From assembly GCA_938010435.1 (NCBI GenBank), contig CALLUS010000025.1:50331-114330 (forward strand): a stretch of DNA of 64,000 nt, given 5' to 3'. Both the position numbers and the translations under genes were made by a program. The DNA comes from an uncultured Rhizobiaceae group bacterium. GTDB lineage: Bacteria; Pseudomonadota; Alphaproteobacteria; Rhizobiales; Rhizobiaceae. Every line of letters begins with the position of its first letter. The first letter of the stretch is position 1. Below, in pieces: positions 37,525-46,977 of the stretch. The notes under the pieces were generated by a model. It did no database searches. It saw nothing but the letters and a program-made list of their open reading frames with translations, and was not told where the DNA came from.

Positions 37525-39617
37525 ACAATTGGACCGTTGATTTTGCACCTTTGATGCCTTGGTTGGTGATCGCCATTCTTGCGACCATCGCTGGCATATT
37601 TGTCCTCTTTGGTTTGATAAAGGGCGTGCGCGGAAGTATTTTACGCCTTCTTGCATGGGCATGTCTCGCGCTTGCACTCGCCAATCCTTCGGTGTTGAGC
37701 GAAGATCGGGACCCTTTGAAAACGGTTGTAGCTGTCGTTGTTGATGAATCCGACAGCCAAAAACTGGATGGGCGGGATAAGCAAACGAACGAAGCGCAGG
37801 AAGCGTTGACATCTCTTCTTGCAAAATTCCCTCAATTTGATGTGCGCGAGGTTGTTACCCGCAATGGCGGCGCAGCATCAGGTGATGCTTCAACGGCCTT
37901 ATTCTCAAGTCTGCAATCCGCTTTTCAAAACGTTCCGCCAGATCAGGTGGGTGGTGCCATATTCATCACAGATGGTCAGGTACACGACATTCCTAAAGTT
38001 ACAGATGCGCTCGGCTTCAACGCTCCCGTTCATGCGCTCATCACTGGCGAAGACGATGACAGCGATCGCAGGATTACGATTAAGAAAGCGCCCCGTTTTG
38101 GCATCGTAAACACCAGTCAGGAGATTGTGTATGCGGTGACAGACACCAATATCCCGAATTCAGATACGCCTGTTGAGGTGCGCATTTCTATCGATGGTGA
38201 ATTGATTGCTGTTGATCAGGTTTTGCCAAACCAAGATGCCAGCTTTTATTTTGACGTCCCTCATGGCGGTAAGAACGTTATTGAATTTTCCGTAGACACT
38301 GTGGAGGGTGAGATCACCCCGGTGAACAACCGTGCATTCACAGTGTTGGATGGTATTCGCGAAAACCTACGCGTGTTGTTGGTTTCAGGTGAACCTCATG
38401 CGGGTGAGCGCACATGGCGCAACCTTTTAAAGTCCGATGGTTCCGTCGATCTGGTGCACTTCACCATTTTGCGCCCGCCTGAAAAACAAGACGGCACACC
38501 CATCAATCAATTGTCTTTAATCGCCTTCCCAACCCGCGAATTGTTCATTGAGAAGATTGATGAGTTTGATCTCATTATTTTTGATCGCTACAAACGACGC
38601 GGCGTGTTGCCAGTTTTGTATTTCGATAATATCGCCCGTTACCTCACCGATGGAGGTGCTATCCTTGTTGCCGCCGGACCGGAACATGCAGACGTGACCA
38701 GCATTCACCAAACTCCATTAGCTTCCGTTTTACCTGTGGAGCCAACAGGCCAAGTGAAAACAGGTCCATTTTTGCCGAGTGTTTCAGCCCAAGGTCGCAA
38801 ACACCCTGTGACCCGCGGTCTGCCGGGATTACAACCAATTGACTCTGACAAAGACCCAAGCTGGAGCCGTTGGTTCCGGTTGATTGAAAGCACAAATCCA
38901 CAAGGTGATACGATTATGGAAGGTGGCAATGGAGAGCCATTGCTCGTGCTCAATCGCCCCGGAAAAGGCCGTATCGCCATGCTGATGTCAGACCATGTTT
39001 GGCTGTGGGCCCGCGGTTTTGAAGGTGGTGGACCACATTCATCATTGCTGCGCCGGACAGCACATTGGTTGATGAAAGAACCGGAATTAGATGAAGAAGC
39101 ACTCACTGCAAAGTCGGAAGGTGACAAACTTTTCATCAAACGCCAAACCATGGGTGATCCTCCAGGTTCTGCTCAATTGATCGACCCCACTGGAAAAACG
39201 ATCAATGTGGAACTCGTTGAACAAAGCGACGGTACATTTCAAGGTGAGTTGAAGGCGGACACCCTTGGCCTCTATCGGGTTGCCAATGGCGAACTGACCG
39301 CACTTGTGCATGTGGGCCCTGCCAACCCGCGCGAATATGCTGAAATTGTTTCCACACCGGACAAACTGTCTTCTTTACTGACGACAACCGGCGGTGCCAT
39401 TTCACGGGTAACGAAGGAAAATGCAGCGCGTTCTTTACCCCGCATTGTCCCCGTGCGTGGTAATGGTCCAACGTCAGGTTCTGGCTGGATTGGCCTCAAA
39501 ACATCCAATGCCAGTGTTTTGAAAGGCGTTACACAAGTGCCCTTGCTGGCTGGGTTTTTGGGACTTGGAATTCTACTTTTGGTTTTGGGCGGTATGTGGG
39601 CCCGCGAGGGACGCTGA
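37521..39617 (+). CDS. Membrane protein with vWA-like domain, end of the moxR operon
   Basis: A 698-aa protein. Two N-terminal membrane helices (residues 10-55) and one at the C terminus (about 670-690, LLAGFLGLGILLLVLGGMW) frame a large periplasmic part. A metal-ion-dependent adhesion site is visible as VVVDESDSQKL (D-x-S-x-S) with the later IFITDGQVHDIP. A glutamine-amidotransferase-like Rossmann region follows (LRVLLVSGEPHAGERTWRNL; YLTDGGAILVAAGPEHAD). Such proteins always close the moxR-DUF58-BatA operon in Rhizobiales. The start overlaps the previous gene by 4 nt. Confidence 0.87.
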   Translation: MNNWTVDFAPLMPWLVIAILATIAGIFVLFGLIKGVRGSILRLLAWACLALALANPSVLSEDRDPLKTVVAVVVDESDSQKLDGRDKQTNEAQEALTSLLAKFPQFDVREVVTRNGGAASGDASTALFSSLQSAFQNVPPDQVGGAIFITDGQVHDIPKVTDALGFNAPVHALITGEDDDSDRRITIKKAPRFGIVNTSQEIVYAVTDTNIPNSDTPVEVRISIDGELIAVDQVLPNQDASFYFDVPHGGKNVIEFSVDTVEGEITPVNNRAFTVLDGIRENLRVLLVSGEPHAGERTWRNLLKSDGSVDLVHFTILRPPEKQDGTPINQLSLIAFPTRELFIEKIDEFDLIIFDRYKRRGVLPVLYFDNIARYLTDGGAILVAAGPEHADVTSIHQTPLASVLPVEPTGQVKTGPFLPSVSAQGRKHPVTRGLPGLQPIDSDKDPSWSRWFRLIESTNPQGDTIMEGGNGEPLLVLNRPGKGRIAMLMSDHVWLWARGFEGGGPHSSLLRRTAHWLMKEPELDEEALTAKSEGDKLFIKRQTMGDPPGSAQLIDPTGKTINVELVEQSDGTFQGELKADTLGLYRVANGELTALVHVGPANPREYAEIVSTPDKLSSLLTTTGGAISRVTKENAARSLPRIVPVRGNGPTSGSGWIGLKTSNASVLKGVTQVPLLAGFLGLGILLLVLGGMWAREGR

Positions 39618-39619
39618 TC

Positions 39620-40174
39620 TTATTCCAATTTTGCCGCAACACCTGAATAATTCGCAGATGCATTTGCCACCAAATCACAAACGAGAACCCGTTGAGGATC
39701 AGCAGGTCTTGGTAGTTTAATTTTGGCAGCTTCAATCCGTTCAAACCCAAAAGGCTTATAATAGGCGTGGTCGCCCACCAAAATGATGGCATTTGGCTCC
39801 CCTTTGCCGACACGTGCGCGAGCTGTTTCAACCGCTTTGCGCATTAGCGCTTTGCCAGCACCCAATGATTTATATTCGCGCAGGACCCCCAATGGGCCCA
39901 ACATCAAGACTGTGTCGTCGCCCCATTTAATTTTGGTCAAGCGAACAGATCCGATGATTTTTCCCGCTTTGCAGGCAACAAAAGACAATTCGGGTTCAGC
40001 TGCGATGCCTTCTCTTAATGCGTAGGCGGCACGCGCAAACATGCCTGCCCCGAAGACAGCCATTGTGAGATCATCAACAGCTTGAGAATCGGACGGAGTT
40101 TGCACACGTATTTCAAATGAACTTACGTTTTCGATCACGTTTGAAGAATTAGAATTTACAGAAATAGACATCAT
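39620..40174 (-). CDS. GNAT-family N-acetyltransferase, YhbS-like
   Basis: A protein of about 184 aa. Motifs: LGPLGVLREYKSLGAGKALM holds the acetyl-CoA loop in an R-x-x-x-x-G-x-G variant. It is followed by AIILVGDHAYYKPFGFERIE, the YhbS-type VGDxxYYxxFGF signature. The frame is open to 40237, but the double ATG at 40174/40171 is a more natural start. It is convergent with the moxR operon, 2 bp apart. Substrate unknown. Confidence 0.85.
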   Translation of the reverse strand: MMSISVNSNSSNVIENVSSFEIRVQTPSDSQAVDDLTMAVFGAGMFARAAYALREGIAAEPELSFVACKAGKIIGSVRLTKIKWGDDTVLMLGPLGVLREYKSLGAGKALMRKAVETARARVGKGEPNAIILVGDHAYYKPFGFERIEAAKIKLPRPADPQRVLVCDLVANASANYSGVAAKLE

Positions 40175-40391
40175 AGAAGCCAGACATAGAAGAACCTGTT
40201 CGAGCGCAAAATGCGCATCACGATTTGGCCAGCTCAAAAGCCAGCGATCAGAAGGTTCGTCGTCGTAGTGTTCTTGTTGTCATACTTGCTCACTATCACG
40301 GGTTTGCGATGCCGTCCAGAATGTTTTGACTTGCAAAGATTGGCACGGGCGACCATTTAACTTCAGTGAGAAAACGCACGGGATGTAAAAT

Positions 40392-41372
40392 ATGGGATTG
40401 CTTGTTGAAGGCGAATGGAAAGACCAGTGGTATGATACAAAAGCTTCTGGCGGCAAATTCGTGCGAACAGATGCAGGTTTTCGCAATTGGGTAACTGCTG
40501 ATGGTTCTGCAGGCGCATCCGGTGAAGGCGGCTACAAAGCTGAATCCGGCCGCTATCACCTTTACATTTCCCACGCTTGTCCATGGGCCAACCGCGTCGC
40601 CATATTCCGCAAATTGAAAGGGTTGGAAGATCATATCAGCTTATCCATAGTCGACCATTTCATGGGCGATGAAGGGTGGACGCTCAATGGCGAAGCAGAT
40701 GGATCGACCAAAGATCTGACCAATGGTTTCAGCCGTATGCATCAGGTCTACACCGCTGCAAAGAGCGATTATACGGGCCGTGTTACCGTTCCTGTTCTGT
40801 GGGACAAGCAAACGAAAACGATTGTTTCAAACGAATCCAGCGAGCTTATTCGCATGTTCAACACAGCGTTTAACGAAATCACGGGAAATGAACTGGATTT
40901 CTACCCTGAGTACCTGCGCAGCGGCATAGATGAGATCAATGAACGCATTTATCACACGTTGAACAACGGTGTTTACAAATGCGGGTTCGCCACAACCCAA
41001 GAAGCTTATGAAGATGCATTTGAGCCGTTGTTCGACACCGTTGAGTTTTTGGAAACACACCTCAGCACAAACCGCTATTTGATGGGCGACACGATCACTG
41101 AAGCGGATTGGCGTTTGTTCACCACTCTCATTCGGTTTGACCCCGTTTATGTGGGGCATTTCAAATGCAACAAAATGCGGATGGCAGATTGCACCAATCT
41201 GAACAATTACATTCGTGAATTGTATCAGTGGTCAGGCGTTGCAGATACGATCAACATGGATCACATCAAAAAACACTATTATGCCAGCCATGAAACGATT
41301 AATCCGACACGGATTGTGCCGACCGGACCTGAAGTGGATTACAACCTACCCCACGACCGGAACCGCCTCTAA
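40392..41372 (+). CDS. Glutathionyl-hydroquinone reductase (xi-class glutathione transferase)
   Basis: A 326-aa cytosolic enzyme that reduces glutathionyl-hydroquinones with a catalytic Cys. The xi-class pattern is visible: GWTLNG-type insertion, ISHACPWANRVAIFRKLKGL with the catalytic Cys in CPWA, VPVLWDKQTKTIVSNESSEL, and the C-terminal helical domain with YLMGDTITEADWRLFTTLIR. A second enzyme of this class lies at 45041-46078. It has its own promoter region of about 150 bp. Confidence 0.9.
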   Translation: MGLLVEGEWKDQWYDTKASGGKFVRTDAGFRNWVTADGSAGASGEGGYKAESGRYHLYISHACPWANRVAIFRKLKGLEDHISLSIVDHFMGDEGWTLNGEADGSTKDLTNGFSRMHQVYTAAKSDYTGRVTVPVLWDKQTKTIVSNESSELIRMFNTAFNEITGNELDFYPEYLRSGIDEINERIYHTLNNGVYKCGFATTQEAYEDAFEPLFDTVEFLETHLSTNRYLMGDTITEADWRLFTTLIRFDPVYVGHFKCNKMRMADCTNLNNYIRELYQWSGVADTINMDHIKKHYYASHETINPTRIVPTGPEVDYNLPHDRNRL

Positions 41373-41399
41373 ATCTAAAGTGAGCGACTAAAACGCCGC

Positions 41400-41891
41400 T
41401 TACCAAACATCTGTTCTCGCAAGCCCGTTTAGAACTTCAGCAATTCGGTTTCTGGTGGATTCAGTTGTGTCTACAGGCAGTTCTTTTGGATCAAAAAACC
41501 CAATCTCGGCAATTTCAAGATTGGGTTCAAAACCAGTATCTAATGGCACAAGGGTACAAGTAAACAGAGCCACGTGGTCAAATTTGCTATGAGTTGTGTT
41601 CTTGAAGACATGAAACAGTTTCATTGTTGAAGTTGCTTCAAAACCGGTCTCTTCCCGCAATTCTTTTGTGGCTGCTTGGTGTAATGTTTCACTGCGTTCT
41701 ACGCCACCACCGGGAAGATGCCAACCATCAGTGTAGGTGTGCCTGACCAACAATACCTGCCCATCAACATTCACCCCATAAATACGAACGCCCATCGTCA
41801 TCGCACGGGTGGCAAGTGAGTAGGTATGAAACAGGCTTTTTCGAAGTGGTTTGGGCAACCGTCGATGAATATTGAGAAGTAATCTGATCAT
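41400..41891 (-). CDS. Nudix hydrolase
   Basis: A 163-aa protein with a Nudix box GGGVERSETLHQAATKELRE followed by ETGF, complete with the metal-binding Glu pair. A short basic N terminus precedes RIYGVNVDGQVLLVRHTYTD. Substrate cannot be assigned; the wording resembles general NUDIX hydrolases acting on nucleoside diphosphate derivatives. It is convergent with the upstream glutathione transferase gene and divergent from the metallophosphoesterase. Confidence 0.85.
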   Translation of the reverse strand: MIRLLLNIHRRLPKPLRKSLFHTYSLATRAMTMGVRIYGVNVDGQVLLVRHTYTDGWHLPGGGVERSETLHQAATKELREETGFEATSTMKLFHVFKNTTHSKFDHVALFTCTLVPLDTGFEPNLEIAEIGFFDPKELPVDTTESTRNRIAEVLNGLARTDVW

Positions 41892-41957
41892 CCAATAGTA
41901 TTATCATATTTGCGAACCATTGTTGCAGAAACCGCGTTTCATGGTTACGGCTGAAAC

Positions 41958-42890
41958 ATGTTTCGATTGGCACATATATCCGATGTTCATCTTGGCCCTC
42001 TGCCCAAGGTCACGCGACGTGAACTCGCATCAAAACGCATCACCGGATATATAAATTGGCAACGCAAACGCAGTTCATCCATGAATGACGGTATTCTTGA
42101 CGGACTGCTCTCTTCTTTGAAATCGCATCAACCGGATCACATCACGATCACTGGCGACTTGGTCAATCTCGCCCTTAAAGAAGAGATCGAATTGATCCGC
42201 GACTGGCTGGCAACAATTGGTCGACCCGATCATGTGTCCGTCGTTCCGGGAAATCACGACACTTATGTGCCTGGCGCTTTGAAAGATATTATTGCCGCTT
42301 GGCGTCCCTATTTAGTGAGCGATCATGATGATGGAAACCATCCGTTCCCCTATCTGCGTGAACGGGGTGATGTTGCCTTGATTGGCGTCAATTCAGGCCG
42401 TGCCAGTATACCTTTTATGGCCACCGGATCTTTTCACGCCAAGCAAGCCAAACAAACCAAGGCATTGTTGGAAAGCGCGAAAACTGACGGGAAATTTCGC
42501 ATCGTTTTCATCCATCACCCGCCATTTCCAAAAGCCACTCATTGGCACAAACGGTTGATAGGGGCGGAGCTGTTTCGGGAAATGATAGCGCAGTGTGGCG
42601 CGGAGCTGATTTTACATGGCCACACTCATATTGAGAGCCTTGAATATATTGATGGGCCAGAGGGCAAAATCCCGGTTGTGGGTGTACCCTCTGCCAGCCA
42701 TGCACCGCCGCCTGCTGGAATAGACCATCAAAAACAAGGGGCGCGGTATAACCTTTTCGACATTTCAGGCAAGGCCGGAAATTGGTCATGCAGGATGCAG
42801 GAGTTTGGATATGAAAACGGTGCGGATATAGTCACCCAAATTGCGGATCGTATCCTAATCGGTGAAAACGAGACTTCGATCAACGCTTAG
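41958..42890 (+). CDS. Calcineurin-like metallophosphoesterase
   Basis: A 310-aa phosphoesterase. All metal-site motifs are present: D-x-H in LAHISDVHLGPLP, GDxxN in TITGDLVNLALKEE, GNHD in VVPGNHDTYVPG, the HHPPF loop, and the H-x-H of ILHGHTHIESLEY. The length and wording fit the CpdA/YkuE-like group, but substrate (cyclic nucleotide, lipid or protein) cannot be told. Its 3' end overlaps the convergent gene by 4 nt. Confidence 0.88.
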   Translation: MFRLAHISDVHLGPLPKVTRRELASKRITGYINWQRKRSSSMNDGILDGLLSSLKSHQPDHITITGDLVNLALKEEIELIRDWLATIGRPDHVSVVPGNHDTYVPGALKDIIAAWRPYLVSDHDDGNHPFPYLRERGDVALIGVNSGRASIPFMATGSFHAKQAKQTKALLESAKTDGKFRIVFIHHPPFPKATHWHKRLIGAELFREMIAQCGAELILHGHTHIESLEYIDGPEGKIPVVGVPSASHAPPPAGIDHQKQGARYNLFDISGKAGNWSCRMQEFGYENGADIVTQIADRILIGENETSINA

Positions 42891-43525
42891 AGTGCAGATG
42901 GTGACATGGCAATCAGTGCACTTGCCACAACCAAAATTGTACAAAGTATACCAAATACAAACCAACCGAAACTGCCCCAAAATCCTCGAGATTTGCTGTC
43001 TTCGGGTGTGGCAACAACATTTCCCGATGCGGTTTGCGCCTCTTGATCAAGCAGCATGGTTTTAACCTGACCAGATGATTTAAGAGCTTCCCAATCACCT
43101 TCCAACATGCGTTCTCGTTCAATGATGCGTTCGGCCACATAGTCTGACACGATGTCAGCAATCCGGTTTTGATCGCTGGTTTCAGCGAGAACAACTCGGC
43201 CCATGCGTGTGTCTTTCAAAAAACGAAAAGTCGTATTATCGAGCCCGACAGCAACGAAAGATGTCATATCAATCCATAGGCGCGGCTTGTCGCCATGGGT
43301 GATACCAAAATCAAATCGGCTGTCGCTCTCATCAATTTCCTGCATCATGGGGTAGAGTTCATCAGCCAGCAATTGCAGGCGCGCCAACTCCATATCGTGT
43401 GATTGATCAGCCACATCATCATTATCAGCCAACCTCGTTTTTGCCTTGCGCAATGCTGTTTGCAGCGAGCGCGGTATAGCTGAAAGCTCTTTGTCATCAA
43501 CAGATGGAAGTATTTCTTTTGACAT
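42887..43525 (-). CDS. Conserved-looking tail-anchored membrane protein
   Basis: A 212-aa protein: a charged cytoplasmic part with helices, a beta-rich stretch (PRLWIDMTSFVAVGLDNTTF), then a single C-terminal membrane helix (GWFVFGILCTILVVASALIA). I do not recognise a named domain. Similar tail-anchored proteins are common as hypotheticals in Rhizobiales. It stands alone, convergent with the phosphoesterase gene. Confidence 0.7.
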   Translation of the reverse strand: MSKEILPSVDDKELSAIPRSLQTALRKAKTRLADNDDVADQSHDMELARLQLLADELYPMMQEIDESDSRFDFGITHGDKPRLWIDMTSFVAVGLDNTTFRFLKDTRMGRVVLAETSDQNRIADIVSDYVAERIIERERMLEGDWEALKSSGQVKTMLLDQEAQTASGNVVATPEDSKSRGFWGSFGWFVFGILCTILVVASALIAMSPSAL

Positions 43526-43823
43526 GACTGCCCCTCACAAAAAGCGTTGTGCGGCAAGCTTCATTCGCACTTGCGATGTTTTTATATCACGATTGTGGCA
43601 CAAACAGCTTCAAAACAGTTATTTTGAATTTGGTTTACAGCGATTATTCACATCTTCAAAAAATTGGTCACAGCATTTTCATCAACACACGCAGCAAATA
43701 AACCAGACAAATAAGTATCGTGAGAAACAGCAACTCAGCTAACAATGTCAGAGCTTCGTCGAAAAAATGTATTTGGATCAATTGAATCTTGATGTAAGAT
43801 TCTCGCTAATCGAGGGACGTTCA

Positions 43824-44936
43824 TTGCTCAAAATATCAATTTCAAAATTCACGAGTTTTGTTTTCATAAGCTTTAGTTCCATCCTGAATGCAGAATTTGC
43901 TGATGCCAAAGACTTTAAAATTAGCGACAGCACAACGATTTCACTTTACGGTCAGATTAACCGGGGCGCATTGTATGTGGATGATGGTCAAGCAACAGAG
44001 TTATTTGGAACCGTCGATAACGACAATTCCAGCACAAGGTTTGGCATTAGAACATCAACGACGCTGGGCAGCGGATGGTTGGTCGCAAGCAATATCGAAG
44101 TGCAGTACGAACCAGCCTCAACTTTTAACATCAACATTCTAGATCAAACGGATTCTGACTACCGCGTCGACCAAAATAACATTCGAAAGGTTGAAATATC
44201 TTTTGCTCACAAGAACTTTGGAAAGCTAAGTCTAGGGCAAGGGTCACTGGCATCAGATGGGGCGGCTGAAGTTGATTTTTCAGGAACCCAAGTCGTCTCC
44301 CTCGACCCAAGGTTTGTTGCTGGCGGACAATTGTTCCGCAATGATGCCGGTATTTTATCAAATATCAGCATAAGCAATTCATTCAATAACTTTGATACCG
44401 GCCGTCAGAACCGTGTGAGATACGATACCCCCTCCCTTGCCGGATTTACGTTATCCGGTGCCGTTGGCCACAATATATTGAATGAAGATGATGATCGCAT
44501 TTTCTCAGATATTGCACTGCGCTACAAAAACAATTTCGAGAATTACACGTTTTCGACCGCCGCATTCTTTTATGACTTTGAAACAAGCAATCGTTACGGT
44601 TTATCAGCTGCTGTGATTCACGAACCGACCGGATTGAATTTTCGGGTGGCTGCAGTACGAGACAAGAATGGCGCTGAAATTTACGCGACCAAAATTGGTT
44701 TAAAACGTCAGTTTTTTGAAATCGGGGAAACAGCTTTATCCGTGGATTATAATTTCAGCAATGATCTCCAATCTGCGGGTGCAGATTCTAAAACCTTGGG
44801 AATATCTGCTGTGCAAAAAATCGATCGTTGGAACCTAGAATTGTATGGAACTTACCGAAATTACAAATTCGACAACACCGCTGACAATTTTCAAGACATC
44901 AATGTTGTCCTTACTGGCGCTCGCTGGAAGTTTTAG
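43824..44936 (+). CDS. Outer-membrane porin
   Basis: A protein of about 370 aa with a signal peptide (FTSFVFISFSSILN, cleavage after EFADA) and a 16-strand-type porin sequence. It begins with ISLYGQINRGALYVDD, then SSTRFGIRTSTTLGSGW, later ISFAHKNFGKLSLGQGS, and ends with a terminal beta strand closing on Phe (LTGARWKF), the outer-membrane insertion signal. The frame is open from an ATG at 43767. The TTG at 43824, with GAGG 8 nt before it, gives a proper signal peptide and is preferred, but this is not certain. The gene stands alone. Confidence 0.85.
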   Translation: MLKISISKFTSFVFISFSSILNAEFADAKDFKISDSTTISLYGQINRGALYVDDGQATELFGTVDNDNSSTRFGIRTSTTLGSGWLVASNIEVQYEPASTFNINILDQTDSDYRVDQNNIRKVEISFAHKNFGKLSLGQGSLASDGAAEVDFSGTQVVSLDPRFVAGGQLFRNDAGILSNISISNSFNNFDTGRQNRVRYDTPSLAGFTLSGAVGHNILNEDDDRIFSDIALRYKNNFENYTFSTAAFFYDFETSNRYGLSAAVIHEPTGLNFRVAAVRDKNGAEIYATKIGLKRQFFEIGETALSVDYNFSNDLQSAGADSKTLGISAVQKIDRWNLELYGTYRNYKFDNTADNFQDINVVLTGARWKF

Positions 44937-45040
44937 CTGATTGTTATTTTCTGATAAGATCGCATTCACCGACCTTCAGTGAATGTGGTTTGATCAAGGC
45001 CGTTTGAGTGCATTGTCTCTCTGCAATGATGCAGAAACCT

Positions 45041-46078
45041 TCAACTAGCCAGTTCAGGGTGTTCGTAAGCTTGCGGGTAAGGCATCGGGTGGATAGGCCC
45101 CAGCGGAATAACGTTGTTCCAAGAACGGCCGAAATACCCCTGACGGCAATGGGTGAGTGAATTGCTTTGCGCAACGCCGGGCAAAGCGTAAACGCGGCAC
45201 AGCCAACGCCATAAATTTGGATAGTCCAGAATTCTAGCGCCGTTTAACTTCATCCGAACGTAATAGACGGGGTCATGCCGGTAAAGCGTTGGGAATAGAC
45301 GCAAATCTGCCTCCGTGAATTGATCACCGGTTAGAAACGCACGTTTGTCACTGGCAAGACGGTATTCCAATTGATCCAGCATTTTAAAATATTTTTCAAA
45401 GGCCTCTGCGTAAACGGCTTGATCTGAAGAAAACCCAGCCTTGTAGGCTCCATTGTTTATGGCGTTGTAGATTTGGTCGTTGAGCGCATTGATCTCGTTT
45501 CTCAGTTCTGAATTTTCATCACCATTGGGATACAAGTTTGGTCGCTCACTATCGGTCAATAAACTTCCAAGTTTTGGCGCTTGTGTATCGAGCATTCGTA
45601 CAATCTCAGCGCTTTCATTGGTGACAATTCGTTTGGTCTTCTTGTCATAGAGAATGGGCACACTCGCCTCTTGCGAGCCTTCCGCTTCATAAATTTGCTT
45701 AACCAATCGAAACTGTTTTCCTGTGACAGTTTCCAGTGTGCATTCAGGAAGTGTCGTTCTCGTCAGCGTTGCAACACGTTCAGGATTAAACTCCCAACGG
45801 TTGGCTTCAACGGGATCGTCCTCTCCCGTTCTGCCGGGAAACACCACATCCATCGTGATACTGTTTTGTAGACCCAAAATATTTCTTGCCAGTGTCACCC
45901 GATGGCACCAAGGGCAGTTGAACGCAACAAAAAGGTGATACCGATTTGGCTCAGCGGGAAAATGTGGGTCTTCACCCAAGACGCTGCGAAATCCACTAAC
46001 ACCACGAACAAACTCCCCTTTCGCGCGCCTCGATACGGCGTTGGTTTGTGCTTCTTCTTTTGATGTGTCGATCGGCAT
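45041..46078 (-). CDS. Second xi-class glutathione transferase (glutathionyl-hydroquinone reductase-like)
   Basis: A 345-aa protein. VAFNCPWCHRVTLARNILGL has the catalytic CPWC, here with a second Cys, unlike the CPWA of the paralogue at 40392-41372. Further xi-class features are VPILYDKKTKRIVTNESAEI and the C-terminal FLTGDQFTEADLRLFPTLYR. The two genes lie 3.7 kb apart in opposite directions and are clearly diverged, so this is not a recent tandem duplication. A 7-bp inverted repeat (CATTCAC/GTGAATG) about 60 bp downstream may serve as terminator with the porin gene. Confidence 0.88.
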   Translation of the reverse strand: MPIDTSKEEAQTNAVSRRAKGEFVRGVSGFRSVLGEDPHFPAEPNRYHLFVAFNCPWCHRVTLARNILGLQNSITMDVVFPGRTGEDDPVEANRWEFNPERVATLTRTTLPECTLETVTGKQFRLVKQIYEAEGSQEASVPILYDKKTKRIVTNESAEIVRMLDTQAPKLGSLLTDSERPNLYPNGDENSELRNEINALNDQIYNAINNGAYKAGFSSDQAVYAEAFEKYFKMLDQLEYRLASDKRAFLTGDQFTEADLRLFPTLYRHDPVYYVRMKLNGARILDYPNLWRWLCRVYALPGVAQSNSLTHCRQGYFGRSWNNVIPLGPIHPMPYPQAYEHPELAS

Positions 46079-46150
46079 GAATTCAACCTTCTTTTCAGTT
46101 TTGAAGCTTTACTTGGGTCAGCGACATGAGACGCCGCAAATGTAATTTCT

Positions 46151-46906
46151 CTACAAACTCAGCGCCTTGTTCACCAGGTCAAGTTTGTTGCTATACGAAC
46201 TGACATCTATTCCCCTGCTCGATAATGCCTCTTTGAGTTCTTCAACAGACAGGGCTTCAACAGCATCATTGGTCATATTCATAAAATTGATTTTGCGTTT
46301 CAGCGGCGGGTTGGTTTCCCCGAAAGTCTCATTGATAGCGAAATTGAATTCTTCGGCATATTTTCCAAAAAAATGAGTAAGGAATGTGTTGAGGCTGATC
46401 CGCACCCGGGGATCATCGGTCATCTGAGCTTGGCTGCTGTCCAGCGTTTCCACCATCAGCTTAACCCATCGCTTGGCACCGTTTTCGTTCATCAACTGAA
46501 TGGCGTTGTGGGTGTGATGAAAATTCAATCTGAAATCGCCACCGTGATAATAAGGTCCGCCACCCATTACATCCAGCCACATGGCGGCTTGAGTGTTGAT
46601 GTGATGGTTTACGGGTCCCACACGGGCAAAAACGGATGTGAACCACTCCTCATCTTTGAAGACACGCGTGTAGAAGTCGCCAACTATGTTTACAACACGG
46701 TCTTTGCCCAACACGGAATTCAGCTGCCAAAATTGGATGGGTTTCCCTTCATCATTTGAGGCCGACAACGAAATAATTTCAGCCATGCGATGAGCATTCT
46801 CTGGAAGGATCTTCTTCGTAATCGCCGACGATATATACTTGTCTCGTGTGCTTTCCGTTAGATATCCATTTCTAGTTCGATAGCTAGGGTATGAATAATT
46901 ATTCAA
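46151..46906 (-). CDS. Truncated haemoglobin (group II-like) with a SAP-like C-terminal domain
   Basis: A 251-aa protein. Residues about 70-175 look like a 2-over-2 globin: FYTRVFKDEEWFTSVFARVG, TQAAMWLDVMGGGPYYHGG, and FHHTHNAIQLMNENGAKRW, where an His in the last segment would be the proximal haem ligand. An N-terminal extension of some 65 residues precedes it. The last 37 residues, VEELKEALSSRGIDVSSYSN followed by KLDLVNKAL, match the SAP helix-extended-loop-helix pattern found in nucleic-acid-binding proteins. It starts with TTG, with a strong AAGGAAG 8 nt upstream. Role unknown; O2 or NO handling is inferred from the fold only. Confidence 0.75.
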   Translation of the reverse strand: MNNYSYPSYRTRNGYLTESTRDKYISSAITKKILPENAHRMAEIISLSASNDEGKPIQFWQLNSVLGKDRVVNIVGDFYTRVFKDEEWFTSVFARVGPVNHHINTQAAMWLDVMGGGPYYHGGDFRLNFHHTHNAIQLMNENGAKRWVKLMVETLDSSQAQMTDDPRVRISLNTFLTHFFGKYAEEFNFAINETFGETNPPLKRKINFMNMTNDAVEALSVEELKEALSSRGIDVSSYSNKLDLVNKALSL

Positions 46907-46977
46907 AAAGAGACTTCCTTTAATCAGTTGAATTTTAATGCTATGTGAGAGCTAGCAAAGAAGCTTGTCAGTGCTTG

